64,000 nt of DNA. Source: Myxococcales bacterium (GTDB lineage: Bacteria; Myxococcota_A; Polyangia; Polyangiales; Polyangiaceae). The DNA is taken from contig JADJQX010000001.1 of assembly GCA_016712525.1 (NCBI GenBank), positions 1,736,001 to 1,800,000 on the forward strand, written 5' to 3'. A program made the translations under genes and the position numbers. The notes below the pieces were generated by a model. The model was not told the origin of the DNA. It ran no database searches and saw only the letters and a program-made list of their open reading frames with translations. Shown here piece by piece: positions 26,617 through 35,637 of this stretch. Position 1 is the stretch's first letter, and every line of letters starts with the position of its first letter.

Positions 26617-26635
26617 GCCGTTTCGCTCGGGTTGA

Positions 26636-26679
26636 CGAGGGGAGCCACGCACCGGAAGTTGTCCGGGTGGCTCCCCTCG
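26636..26679 (+). terminator. 13-bp hairpin after the DUF6918-like gene
   Basis: A perfect 13-bp stem (26636-26648 with 26667-26679) with an 18-base loop that itself can pair CCGGA with TCCGG. It starts 20 bases after the stop at 26616. There is no T-run. The right arm begins exactly at the GTG start chosen for the next gene, so the element could either end the upstream transcript or mask the downstream start. Confidence 0.55.
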
Positions 26680-28085
26680 CTGCATTTCGGCGCGTCGTGC
26701 TCGTGGGCTCGTGGCTCGGCGCCGCCGCTTGTCACTCCGGTGCGAAGCCCGACGATCCGCCGCGGCCCGCTGCCCCCGCGGCCATCGCGCTTCGGGTCTC
26801 GTACGACGAGGTCCGCGCCGAGGCCCACGTCGAGGCAAGCTACCCGGCAGGAACGCGCGGCGTGTTCGCGGTCGAATCGGGCTGCGAGAGCTTCGTGACC
26901 GGTGCTCGCGCCTCGAGCTCGGGCGCCCCACTCTCGAACGCCGAGCGAGGCGACGATGGCACCGTGCACGTCGACTGCGCGCGTGGTTGCCGCATCGACT
27001 ATGTCGTCGCCCTCGGCGCTGCGGCGCGCGCCAAGGCGTCGATCGACACGGCGCGCTCGTTCGGGCCCATCGTCGTCGCGCCTCCCTCCACGTGGGCGCT
27101 CTTGCCGGTCGACGCACCGGACGGTGAGCCCGTCGTCCTCGACGTGAGGACACGCGCCGGCACGCGCTTCGTGTCGGGCCTCGGCGCTTCGTCCGACGGT
27201 CTGCGTCGCACCACGGTGCGTGGCGTTCGTCGTGGCCCCTATTCGTCGTTCGGTCCGTTCGACGTGCTCGAGCTCCGAGAAGGTGGAGGGAGCCTCCTCG
27301 AGGTGGCGCTCCCACGTGGTCGTCGTCGCCCGGGCGACCTAGCCATCTCTCGGTGGGTCATGGCGAGCGCGCGCGCGGTGCGGGAGGGCCTCGGGGTCTT
27401 CCCTGCACCTCACGCGGCCGTCATCGTGATCGTGGTCCCGGGAGACGACGTGCACGTGGGCTTCTCGATGGGCGGGTCGTCCATCTTGGCGGTCGTGGGC
27501 GAAGACACGAGCGAAGATCGTCTCGCGCGCGACTGGGTTCTCACCCACGAGCTTTTGCACTTCGTCCTCCCGTCGCAACCCGAGGCTCGGGACTGGGCCG
27601 AAGAGGGCCTCGCGACGTACGTCGAGCCGCTCGTGCGGGCGCGCGCGGGGCTCGTCTCGCGAGAAGAAGCCTGGGCGGGCCTCGTCCGCGGGTTCCCGAA
27701 CGGTCAGCCTGCGGCGGGAGATCGGGGCCTCGATCGCACGCGCACGTGGGGGCGCGTGTACTGGGGCGGAGCGCTCTTCTTCTTCGAGGCCGACTACGCG
27801 ATACGTGCGGCGACGAACGGCAAAAAGACGCTCCTCTCGGCCCTCGGGGCGATGGTCCGCGCGGGGTTCGTGAACGGATCGCCCGCGTCGCTCGAGGCTG
27901 CGTTCGCCGAAGGGGATCGCGAGGTCGGTGCGTCCGTGCTCGTGCCGATGCTCGCGCGGTACGGCGTATCCCCCGAGGCCTTCCCGTACGAGTCCCACCT
28001 CGAAGAGCTCGGGGTGCGCCCTTCGGGGGAACGCGTCTCCCTCGACGCTACCGCCTCGCGCGCCGCGTGGCTCGGAGCGTTCTAG
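26667..28085 (+). CDS. gluzincin-like metallopeptidase lipoprotein
   Basis: A 472-residue secreted protein. No ATG is available. GTG at 26667 gives a 22-residue lipoprotein signal with two Arg and a lipobox ending GAAAC. The C-terminal half contains HELLHFVLPSQ followed 16 residues on by WAEEGLATYVE, the HExxH plus distant Glu arrangement of gluzincin peptidases (M1/M61-like). The N-terminal half is beta-rich and ends in a barrel-like or PDZ-free region, so it is not a standard M61. The start codon lies inside a strong hairpin arm, making the translation start less certain. It is convergent with tamB, with a single base between the stops. Confidence 0.8.
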   Translation: MAPLAAFRRVVLVGSWLGAAACHSGAKPDDPPRPAAPAAIALRVSYDEVRAEAHVEASYPAGTRGVFAVESGCESFVTGARASSSGAPLSNAERGDDGTVHVDCARGCRIDYVVALGAAARAKASIDTARSFGPIVVAPPSTWALLPVDAPDGEPVVLDVRTRAGTRFVSGLGASSDGLRRTTVRGVRRGPYSSFGPFDVLELREGGGSLLEVALPRGRRRPGDLAISRWVMASARAVREGLGVFPAPHAAVIVIVVPGDDVHVGFSMGGSSILAVVGEDTSEDRLARDWVLTHELLHFVLPSQPEARDWAEEGLATYVEPLVRARAGLVSREEAWAGLVRGFPNGQPAAGDRGLDRTRTWGRVYWGGALFFFEADYAIRAATNGKKTLLSALGAMVRAGFVNGSPASLEAAFAEGDREVGASVLVPMLARYGVSPEAFPYESHLEELGVRPSGERVSLDATASRAAWLGAF

Positions 28086-28086
28086 C

Positions 28087-31000
28087 TCAGTAGCGGTACT
28101 GCCACACCGTATCCATGGTGGCTTTGCCACGGTCTCCGACGGTCGTGGAGAGGGTCCAGTTCGGGGCGAATCGGACCACCACGCTGCCGAGGCTCTTGTC
28201 GGGCTCGTGGATCGGTGGTGTGCCGAGCACGTAGGCGAATTTCAGCCAGATATCGCGCGCGACCTGGACCTCGAACTCCGGTCGGGGGTTGTTCGCGTTC
28301 GTCATGTCGATGCGCGTCTGCGTCGTGAGCCCCGTGAGCCCGTCGAGCGCGGAGTCGAGGCCCTGGGCGAGGACGTTGCCTCCGAACGCCGCTGCGGCGC
28401 GCGTCGTCGCGTCGGGTTTCTGCCCGCTGCTCGGCGTCGCGTTGAATCCGTCGGCGGTCCCGAACACGATGAGCTGCAGGAGCTCGCTCTGGGGGCGCGC
28501 CGGCTCCGAGCGGAGCGTCACCTTGCCGGTCTTCACCGGGCCCACGAAGTCGGCGATGACACGCGTGCGGTCCTTCGCGGTCCACGACGCCGTGGCGAGC
28601 ACCGTCGGGTTCGCTGGGTCCTGTGGGTCGAACGTGACCGTACCTCGCTCGATCGAGAACTTCTTCCCTTGGAGATCGAGCGCGCCCGAGACGAGCTGAA
28701 CGGAGCCCGCGATCGCCGTGGTGCCCTCCTCGACGTGCACCCGTGGTTCCCCCGTGAGCTGCACCGTGACCATCGCGCCGCGCCGAACGTCGACGTCGCT
28801 CCCGAGCTTCACGGCGACGTCGAGGGTCGCTCCACCCGCGCGGCGTTCGTCGTCCGCTCCGCGACGCGCTCTCGGGGGGCGTGCGTCGACGAGCACGCCT
28901 CCCTTCAGGACACCGACCTTGATATCGGCGCGTTGCGGGAGCTCTTGCACGGCCTTTCCCGCGAGATCGGAGAGGCGCACGTGCAGGCTCGGGAGGTCGA
29001 CCGACACCCGAGTGGCTTGGGCCGACCGCCTCACGGTGACGTCGGCGCGGCCGTACACATTTCCGAGCGTCTGCCCTCCGAGCATGACGTCGAAGGGGCG
29101 GGCCTTGGCGATCTCGAAGCGCGCGTTCGCGCCCGAGAGATCGAGCCCGTCGAAGCGCGCACGTGCGGCCCCGTCGATCCGTCCAGCGCCGTCGCTCGCG
29201 GTGATCCCCGTGACCTCGACTACGCCGCCCGGCAAGAACGTCACTTTGGCGCCTACGTCGCGGAGCTCTTGGCCGAGCGCCGTCGCCACGAAACCGACGT
29301 CGCGGAGCTCGGCTCCACCGAACATGCGCACGTCGGTACCTGTAGGGTCGGCGACTACACGGGCGTCGGCGTCGAGTCGACCATCGAGGTCGGCGAGGGC
29401 GCTCGCGACGAAGGGGCGGAGCGGGAGCAGTCGGAAGGACTTTGCGACGAGGCGCGCGTCGAGCGAACGCCGTGTGTCGAGGAGCGGGACGAGGCGCGCG
29501 CCCCAATCGACGCCGAGCACGAGGTTCCCCTCGAGGTGGCCGTCGCTCTGCTCGACGCGGAGCGCTCCCTCGACGCGCCCGCCCTTCGAATGCACTCGGA
29601 CCGCTGCCTTCGGAGCCCGCGCGTCGGCGAGACCCGCGTCCGTGAGGCGAAGGTCGAGATCGAGCGCGGCGTCGTCGTGGAGCTTCGAGAGCGTGACGCT
29701 GCCGTCGACCGAGCCGCGCACGCGGTCGTCGCCGACGGGTGGGAGCGCCTCGAGCGCGAACGACTCGAACGTGAGCCGCCCCCCAGCCGACCAGGGGATT
29801 CGTTCGAACGGCTGCCCCGCGAGGAGCGGGGCGACGGGGACGTTCGCGTCGAGCTCCGCTTCGGCGCGGCCGCGGTTCGAGCCGACGAGGGTGGCAGAGG
29901 CGCGAGCGGTCGCTCCGTCGTAGGTGGCGCGAGCGGCGAGGTCGTTCGAGGCGCGAGCGCCGGCGAGCCCGAGGCGCTTGCCGATCACGTCCACAGTGAG
30001 GCGCGGGGAGCTCGGAGTGCCTTCGAGCACGAGCACGGCGCTGGCGCTCCCTGTCGTCCCCCGGGGGATGGGCTGAAGCTCCCGAGGCCACGACGCGAGC
30101 TCGCGCTCGTTCACCGTCACGCGGGCCGCGAGCGGGGTCGTGAAGAACGCTGCGCGGGCCGAAGCGAAGTCGCGCGCGAGGAGCGCATCGAGCGGCACCG
30201 TGCCCTTCGTGTCGACCGCGACGAGCTCGCCGCGGCGGTCGTAGGCGCGCGCGAACGCGGCGGAGAAGCCTGTCGCGCCGTCGATCGTCAGCGTGGCCTC
30301 GCCGTCGACACCGGCGACGCGGAGCGGGTCACCCCCGGGGCGCGCCACGAGGAGCTCGAGCCCCGCGGTGTCGATCGCTACCGAGAGCGAGGGGGCACGA
30401 GAGGCCGCGTCCCCCGAGAAGCTGCCTCGGAGGTGGGCGCGCCCTGCGACGGGTGCCATGGGCAGACCCGTCGGGGCCAAGAGGCGCGTGAGCCCGTCGA
30501 GGTCCGCTCTCGCGTCGATGGTGCCGGAGCCCGTCGCGGAGGCCCACGAAGCGGCGAGCAACGCAGGGCCCGCGAGTCGAACCTGGGTGACCTCGGCCTT
30601 CGCTGCGAGCGTGTCGCCGAGCGAGGCGTCGAGCTTCGCCGTCGCGACGTGATCGACGAGGCCTGCGTCGAGCGAGACGTCGGCTCGCGCGATGCCCGGG
30701 AATGCGCCGCCCGTGAGCCGAGCGTGGACGACACCCTCGGCGTCCGCGGAGCCGACCGTAGCGTCGGCCGAGAGCACGAGGCGGCCCGAGAGGCCTTGCA
30801 CGTGAAGGAGAGAGGCGAGGTTCCCGAGCTCGACACCGTCGGTGCGCGCCGTGACACGCACGACGCCGTGGTCACGGGAGAGGCTCGCTTCGACGGGCGC
30901 ACCGAGCCCAGTGATGGTGATGTGAGGTGCGGAGATGTGGGTGCCGAGCGTGATGGTCGGCGCAGCGGCGTGGAGCTCGGTGCCGTTCGCGGCGACTCGG

Positions 31001-32658
31001 ACATGCGTGTTGTCGAGCGTGAGGCCGCCGTCCGTCGTGGCCGTCGTCGTCGCGTCGAGCCCGTGGATATGGGCCGGGCCCGCGTCGAGGTCGGACGCGT
31101 GGAGCGCTGCGGCGATGCGTGGCGCCGTCGCGCTTCCCTCGACGTGGGCCGAGAGGTGAGCCGTGCGCGCCCGTGTGGCGTTCCACGCGAGCCTCGCGAC
31201 GGTCGCGTCGACCGTGGCGTCGACGGTGAGCGTCCCGAGGTCGAGCGAGCCCCGCGCATCGAGCCCGAGCGTACCGCGCCCCGGCTTCCCGAGGCGTGAC
31301 GCTCGGGCGAGGTCGACGTTGCCCTTGGCGTCGAGCGAAAGGCGCCCCTTCGTCCCGTCCGTGAGGGCCCTCGGGAGTCGTGCATGGGCCGAGAGCGCGA
31401 TGCCATCGTCGGCCGCTGCGAGCTCGGCTCGCGCGTCGCCCGTCGCGTCGAGGGTGGCGTCGAGCGTGGTCCTGGGGAGCGTGATCCCGCCGATGTGCGG
31501 GGCGTCGACGAGCTCGAGCCGGGCCTCTCCGGTCGTCGCGCCCGCAGCGGGGAACCTCAGCTTCGCCGTGAGATCGGCCCCGAGGCGCGAATCGGGCGCG
31601 CTCGGCGAGAAGGTCGCGAGCTCGGCGCCGCGCAGCGAAGCACCGAGCTCTACCTCACGTGGCTCCCGTGGCGTGGCTCGCGCGGTCGCCGTGAGCGTCG
31701 CGTGGTCGACGTCGAGGACTACGTGTGTGCGCACGTGCGAGGCGTCACCTTCGGCCTCGAGCGCGGCGGCGACGTTTCCTCGTGGCCTGAACGCCGGAAC
31801 GAGCGCCCCGAGCACTCCGCACGTGGTCTCCGGGAGGCGAGCGCGCACGCGGGCTTTCCCGTCGAGCATTGCCGCGTCCGCGAAGAGGCTCGTGTCCGAC
31901 ACGGTCAGGCCCAGCACGACGCGGGCGTCGGGGATCGGTCGCGCCCCGCCCGAGAGCACCCGCCCCGTCGCTCGGAGGGTCGCGCGCTGCCCAGGGATCG
32001 CGCCGCGGGCCTCGGCGGAGAGCCCGTCGACGTCCACGGCGAGCGCGCCGCCCGAGAGCTCGAGGCGCCCGTCGAGCGGAGCGACCTCGACGTCGACGGC
32101 GACTCCGTCGCGGGGGCTCCCGAATATCCATGCGTGATGCACGTGAACGTGGCCGAGGCGGAGCTCCGGGCCGGGGCTTGAGCTCGGGACGGGAGGCTTC
32201 GGGCTCTCGAGCGCACGAAGGAGCTTCGGCACCGAGGAGGAGTCACGTCCGACGTCCACGGCCAGGTGGTCGGCGCTCACCTCGTCCAGCGCGACGACGA
32301 GCGTCGGCTGCGTCCCCGCCACGAAGCCTACGGCCCGGCGCGCGAGCGTCAGCACGTCGGCGCGCGCCGCGAGCCCTTGGGCCGAGATCAGCACGTCTCC
32401 CGTGTCGGAGACGAGCCGCGCGTCGATTCCGCTCACGCCATCGAGGCCGATCCGCCCGACGCGGTCGAGCACGATTCGCCCACGAAATTGCCCGTCGAGC
32501 GCGGCGGTCACTCCGCCCGCGACGAGCCTCCGTCCGCGTGGGGTGTCGACGTGCGCGAGCACGGCGACGACGAGCGCGACCACGAAGACGAGCAAAAGCG
32601 CCGCCCCTTTCCCGAGGGCCGCGAGGAGGCGTCGTGCGCGGGGTGCCGTTCGGTTCAT
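28087..32658 (-). CDS. tamB: TamB-like inter-membrane lipid/OMP assembly protein
   Basis: A 1523-residue protein anchored by one N-terminal hydrophobic helix (about residues 15-40). A long repetitive beta region follows, with many short strands, Gly/Asp turns and alternating hydrophobic residues, as in AsmA/TamB bridge proteins. The C-terminal 350 residues carry the conserved TamB domain: VTFDPQDPANPTVLATA, SELLQLIVFG and the terminal ARDIWLKFAYVLG to QYRY, which ends in an aromatic residue typical of outer-membrane partners. The ATG at 32658 overlaps the tamA stop by one base (TGATG). The frame remains open far upstream through tamA, but that is a GC-rich shadow. It probably spans the periplasm and cooperates with the adjacent TamA-like barrel. 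Confidence 0.9.
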   Translation of the reverse strand: MNRTAPRARRLLAALGKGAALLLVFVVALVVAVLAHVDTPRGRRLVAGGVTAALDGQFRGRIVLDRVGRIGLDGVSGIDARLVSDTGDVLISAQGLAARADVLTLARRAVGFVAGTQPTLVVALDEVSADHLAVDVGRDSSSVPKLLRALESPKPPVPSSSPGPELRLGHVHVHHAWIFGSPRDGVAVDVEVAPLDGRLELSGGALAVDVDGLSAEARGAIPGQRATLRATGRVLSGGARPIPDARVVLGLTVSDTSLFADAAMLDGKARVRARLPETTCGVLGALVPAFRPRGNVAAALEAEGDASHVRTHVVLDVDHATLTATARATPREPREVELGASLRGAELATFSPSAPDSRLGADLTAKLRFPAAGATTGEARLELVDAPHIGGITLPRTTLDATLDATGDARAELAAADDGIALSAHARLPRALTDGTKGRLSLDAKGNVDLARASRLGKPGRGTLGLDARGSLDLGTLTVDATVDATVARLAWNATRARTAHLSAHVEGSATAPRIAAALHASDLDAGPAHIHGLDATTTATTDGGLTLDNTHVRVAANGTELHAAAPTITLGTHISAPHITITGLGAPVEASLSRDHGVVRVTARTDGVELGNLASLLHVQGLSGRLVLSADATVGSADAEGVVHARLTGGAFPGIARADVSLDAGLVDHVATAKLDASLGDTLAAKAEVTQVRLAGPALLAASWASATGSGTIDARADLDGLTRLLAPTGLPMAPVAGRAHLRGSFSGDAASRAPSLSVAIDTAGLELLVARPGGDPLRVAGVDGEATLTIDGATGFSAAFARAYDRRGELVAVDTKGTVPLDALLARDFASARAAFFTTPLAARVTVNERELASWPRELQPIPRGTTGSASAVLVLEGTPSSPRLTVDVIGKRLGLAGARASNDLAARATYDGATARASATLVGSNRGRAEAELDANVPVAPLLAGQPFERIPWSAGGRLTFESFALEALPPVGDDRVRGSVDGSVTLSKLHDDAALDLDLRLTDAGLADARAPKAAVRVHSKGGRVEGALRVEQSDGHLEGNLVLGVDWGARLVPLLDTRRSLDARLVAKSFRLLPLRPFVASALADLDGRLDADARVVADPTGTDVRMFGGAELRDVGFVATALGQELRDVGAKVTFLPGGVVEVTGITASDGAGRIDGAARARFDGLDLSGANARFEIAKARPFDVMLGGQTLGNVYGRADVTVRRSAQATRVSVDLPSLHVRLSDLAGKAVQELPQRADIKVGVLKGGVLVDARPPRARRGADDERRAGGATLDVAVKLGSDVDVRRGAMVTVQLTGEPRVHVEEGTTAIAGSVQLVSGALDLQGKKFSIERGTVTFDPQDPANPTVLATASWTAKDRTRVIADFVGPVKTGKVTLRSEPARPQSELLQLIVFGTADGFNATPSSGQKPDATTRAAAAFGGNVLAQGLDSALDGLTGLTTQTRIDMTNANNPRPEFEVQVARDIWLKFAYVLGTPPIHEPDKSLGSVVVRFAPNWTLSTTVGDRGKATMDTVWQYRY

Positions 32659-34826
32659 CAGAACGCCTCTCCGATGCCGAGGGAAATGGCGATCGGCGCC
32701 CCGAGGAACGTCGCGGGCGCACGCTCGCTCGGATCCGGGCCACCCAGGACCTGTGCGCCCGGGATGCGGTAGCCGACGTCGAAGCGCAGTGGACCGACCG
32801 GCGTCCCGTACCTGGCGCCGAGGCCGCACGACAGGTGGAGGTGCGTGAGGCGGAAGTGGAAGCGCTTCCCCGAGACGTCGCTCGCGTCGCAGAAGGTGGC
32901 GGCCGAGAGCTGCCCGACGACGTCGACCCGGAGCTCGACGGAGGCCTCCCAGAGCGTGAACCCCCCGGTGGGGGTGCGGCAGTCGCCCTCGCACACCGTG
33001 GTGAGCCGCTGCGCCTTCTGCTCGGGCGTGAGATCGGTGACGTCGGCGTAGGGGCTTATCGCGCGCAGCGGATAACCACGGTTCGACGTCGGTCCTCCGG
33101 AGAAGAACCCACGGAAGTACATGAGCTGGTAGTCGAACGTGCGCTCTTCGAGGCTGAGCGAGCTCGGGTCTCCGTAGACGGCGCTGCCGTAGTTGAACGG
33201 CAGCAGCACCCCGACGGCGACCTTCGCGGCGAGGGTCGTGCGTTTCCCGAGGGGGACGTACCCGCGTGCCTCGGGCACCACCTTCACGTCCCGCGCGTCT
33301 CCGCCGAAGCCGGCCACCTGCATCGCCGTCGCGAAGAAGGCTCCCGAGTGAGGCTTCACCCGATCGTTTCGCAGGTCGACTTGCACGACCGCCTCGGGAT
33401 ACGACACCACGACGGTTCGAAGTGTGTCCGATCTCGTACCGATGTAGGTGAATGGGTAGGCGACCTGAAGGTTGTGGGCCAAGGTTCCGAAGAGGCGTTT
33501 GTAGGTTCGCTCGAGCCCGATCGCGTTCCGGAGCTCGCCGTACCCTTGTACGGTCGCGTTCTCGCGGGGATTCGGGTCGAGCAGTACGGGAGCGACGCTC
33601 CCACCCGGGCGAAGGAAGCCGCCGGTGCGGCCACCGAAGATCGCGGGTTGCCGGAGATCGAGCTGGAGCTTGGCCTCCGGGAGCGGCTTCTCGGGCGCGA
33701 CGAAGTTGTTCACGCGGAGCGGGTAGAGGACGACCCCCGCGCCGACGTCGACACGAAAGACCCGGAGCCCGCCGAAGAAGTTCCGGTGCTCCCACCCGGC
33801 GAGGCCGTTCACCGCGGTCTTCAGCACGTCGAACTCGAGCCCGCCGCCGAGCCGGAGCGTGCGGAGCTTGGCCGGTGTCACCCTGACGCGCACGGGCACC
33901 TTGCCGTCGGGGCGCGGGCCACCCTCGAGAGAAGGCTCGATCTCGACCGACGAAAACACGCCGAGGTCGAGCAGCGCTTGCCGGGCGTCGTCCTGTGCCT
34001 GGGTGGAGTACGGGTCGTCCTCGCGGAGCGACAGGGCGGCGCGCACTTTGTCTTCCGGCAGGGCGCCGAGCCCCTCGATCGTGATCTCGCCGAGCCGTGC
34101 GGGCGGTCCGGGCTCGACGTGGTAGTGAACGGAGGCGCGATGGCTCACGAGGTCCACGTTCGCTTGTGCCGTGACCGTGGCGAACGCGTGGCCGCGGTCG
34201 GTGAGCGCGCGCGTAAGCCCTCGTTTTGCGCCGTCGTAGGCGTCTTCGTCGAACGGCGCCGACACCCCGAGCTTCTCGAGCGCGGCACGCCGAGCCTCGT
34301 CGCCGAGGCCGGGGTCGAGCCCGTCGAGCCCGTCGAGGCCGGAGATCCCGAGCGCGCCTACCGTGGTGAGCGGGCCCGGTTCGACCAAGATCTCGACTCG
34401 GACGTGATCGCGCGCCGTCGCGTGGATGCGACCGGCGCGGGCGTGCGCTTCGTAGTAGCCCCGCGCGCGGCATGCGGCCTCGATCCGCGCGAGGTCCTTC
34501 TGGAGCACCGAGGGCTCGAAGAGCGTGTATTCGTAAACGACCCCGCGAAAGAGCCCGAGGAACTTCTCGCTCGGCACCGTGGCGATTTTCTCGGCGAGCT
34601 CGTTCGTGTCGGGGCCGCCAGGGCGCCCGCTCACGTCGCGGACCTCGACGCCGTACACGGCCGAGCGCCCTTCGGGGATCGTCTGGCACCCGGCGCTCGC
34701 CAGGGCCGAAGCGATGGCCAGGACCGAGGCGAGCCCGTGGATCGAGGTCTTCCGTGAGCGCGCCGCGCCGAGCTCTCGGGGGAAGGCACGCGCTCTGCAC
34801 GATGGTGGTCGTGCTCGCCGCCTCAT
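32658..34826 (-). CDS. tamA: TamA/BamA-family outer-membrane protein with lipobox (TamL-like)
   Basis: A 722-residue Omp85-family protein. POTRA-like domains lie at about 75-330 (for example VRVEILVEPGPLTTVGAL and ARLGEITIEGLGALPEDKVRAAL, split by short loops). The beta-barrel occupies the C-terminal half, with FFSGGPTSNRGYPLRAISP matching the conserved barrel-lid region. The barrel ends in a Phe. The signal sequence ends ASAGC with QTIPEG following, a lipobox that E. coli TamA lacks but the lipid-modified TamL has. The ATG at 34826 is the only start codon before the signal; its n-region of about 30 residues is unusually long. tamB follows with a one-base overlap. Confidence 0.9.
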   Translation of the reverse strand: MRRRARPPSCRARAFPRELGAARSRKTSIHGLASVLAIASALASAGCQTIPEGRSAVYGVEVRDVSGRPGGPDTNELAEKIATVPSEKFLGLFRGVVYEYTLFEPSVLQKDLARIEAACRARGYYEAHARAGRIHATARDHVRVEILVEPGPLTTVGALGISGLDGLDGLDPGLGDEARRAALEKLGVSAPFDEDAYDGAKRGLTRALTDRGHAFATVTAQANVDLVSHRASVHYHVEPGPPARLGEITIEGLGALPEDKVRAALSLREDDPYSTQAQDDARQALLDLGVFSSVEIEPSLEGGPRPDGKVPVRVRVTPAKLRTLRLGGGLEFDVLKTAVNGLAGWEHRNFFGGLRVFRVDVGAGVVLYPLRVNNFVAPEKPLPEAKLQLDLRQPAIFGGRTGGFLRPGGSVAPVLLDPNPRENATVQGYGELRNAIGLERTYKRLFGTLAHNLQVAYPFTYIGTRSDTLRTVVVSYPEAVVQVDLRNDRVKPHSGAFFATAMQVAGFGGDARDVKVVPEARGYVPLGKRTTLAAKVAVGVLLPFNYGSAVYGDPSSLSLEERTFDYQLMYFRGFFSGGPTSNRGYPLRAISPYADVTDLTPEQKAQRLTTVCEGDCRTPTGGFTLWEASVELRVDVVGQLSAATFCDASDVSGKRFHFRLTHLHLSCGLGARYGTPVGPLRFDVGYRIPGAQVLGGPDPSERAPATFLGAPIAISLGIGEAF

Positions 34827-35281
34827 GCGGTACCCCGAGCTTGCCAGGCCCCCCGCTGGCCGCGCACGTGACGGCCGACCTCGTCGCGATCGACGCGCCG
34901 CCGCCACCTGCGCGTGTCGAAGAGATTCCGCCGCGCCCTCGTGGAGTCGAGGCCGTGTGGCTCGACGGCGAGTGGGTGCTTCGCGGGTCGCGATTTCGCT
35001 GGCGCCGAGGGCGATGGGCGGAGCGTGTGCCGGGCCTCGCGTTCGCGCCGTGGTCCGTGGTCCGCGCCGAAGATGGTCGGCTCTTCATGGCCCCCGGCAA
35101 GTGGGTCGACGTTCACGGAAAGACCGTGGATCCGCCGCGCACGCTCGCCGAGGCCGAGGCCTCGAGGGCCCTCGTGGTCGGCGCTACGGGGGAGGAAGAG
35201 AACGTCGGGCGTGACCTCCGAGACAACCGCGACGGAGGGGCCGGCCCCCTTCGCGAGCGAAACGACGCGGGGGTACGTTGA
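34754..35281 (+). CDS. small lipoprotein with WxxGxW segments
   Basis: GTG at 34754 gives 175 residues with a basic n-region and a lipobox ending LAASC. ATG at 34802 would remove the Arg residues from the signal. Residues about 60-125 contain VWLDGEWVLRG, RWRRGRWAE, FAPWS and APGKWVD, a run of Trp-Gly-Trp units seen in small envelope proteins of myxobacteria. The function is unknown. Its 5' end overlaps the 5' end of tamA on the opposite strand (73 or 25 bases depending on the start). The stop overlaps the TTG start of the next gene. Confidence 0.7.
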   Translation: MSAPRRALGGRHALCTMVVVLAASCGTPSLPGPPLAAHVTADLVAIDAPPPPARVEEIPPRPRGVEAVWLDGEWVLRGSRFRWRRGRWAERVPGLAFAPWSVVRAEDGRLFMAPGKWVDVHGKTVDPPRTLAEAEASRALVVGATGEEENVGRDLRDNRDGGAGPLRERNDAGVR

Positions 35282-35514
35282 CCCGCGACGTGCTCTGGAT
35301 GGCTCTCCAGTGCGTGTCGCTCGCGCTCGCGGTGACGTCGTGGGTCGCGATCGTCTACGGGCAGGCTCGCACGAGAGGCGTGAAGCTCGCGCTCGCTGCG
35401 GCGCTCGTGCCTCCCCTCGGCGCCGTGCTCGCGATCCGCGCGAGGCAGCCCGTGCGTGCGCTCGCCTTCGTCGTGAGCCTCTGTGCGTACGTGTCGACAC
35501 GGATCGTGACCTGA
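35278..35514 (+). CDS. small membrane protein
   Basis: A 78-residue protein with two to three hydrophobic segments (about residues 5-28, 35-53 and 58-75) separated by short Arg-rich turns. The TTG at 35278 overlaps the upstream TGA as TTGA, which argues for coupled translation. An ATG at 35299 is the alternative start. No family is recognised. It may help insert or retain the preceding Trp-rich lipoprotein, which is a guess from position only. Confidence 0.6.
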   Translation: MTRDVLWMALQCVSLALAVTSWVAIVYGQARTRGVKLALAAALVPPLGAVLAIRARQPVRALAFVVSLCAYVSTRIVT

Positions 35515-35637
35515 CGGCGCGCGGCGTGGACCCGCGGCGACCCCGTCGATCTACCACGCCCATCCGAACGAGCTGCACGGCGCGCCCTCGAGCGTGCCGT
35601 TTCGCCGCGTCGGTCTGCGCAGGCGTGAGCCCCGCCG

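Noticed and set aside
27928..31299. Long plus-strand open frame antisense to tamB
   Set aside because: Very Arg/Glu/Gly-rich, no domain and no ribosome site; typical GC-rich antisense shadow.
28087..35100. One open frame of 2337 codons through both tamB and tamA
   Set aside because: The upstream 800 codons are the tamA region read in another frame, with no protein family content. GC-saturated third positions keep shadow frames open. The tamB start with TGATG coupling is better.
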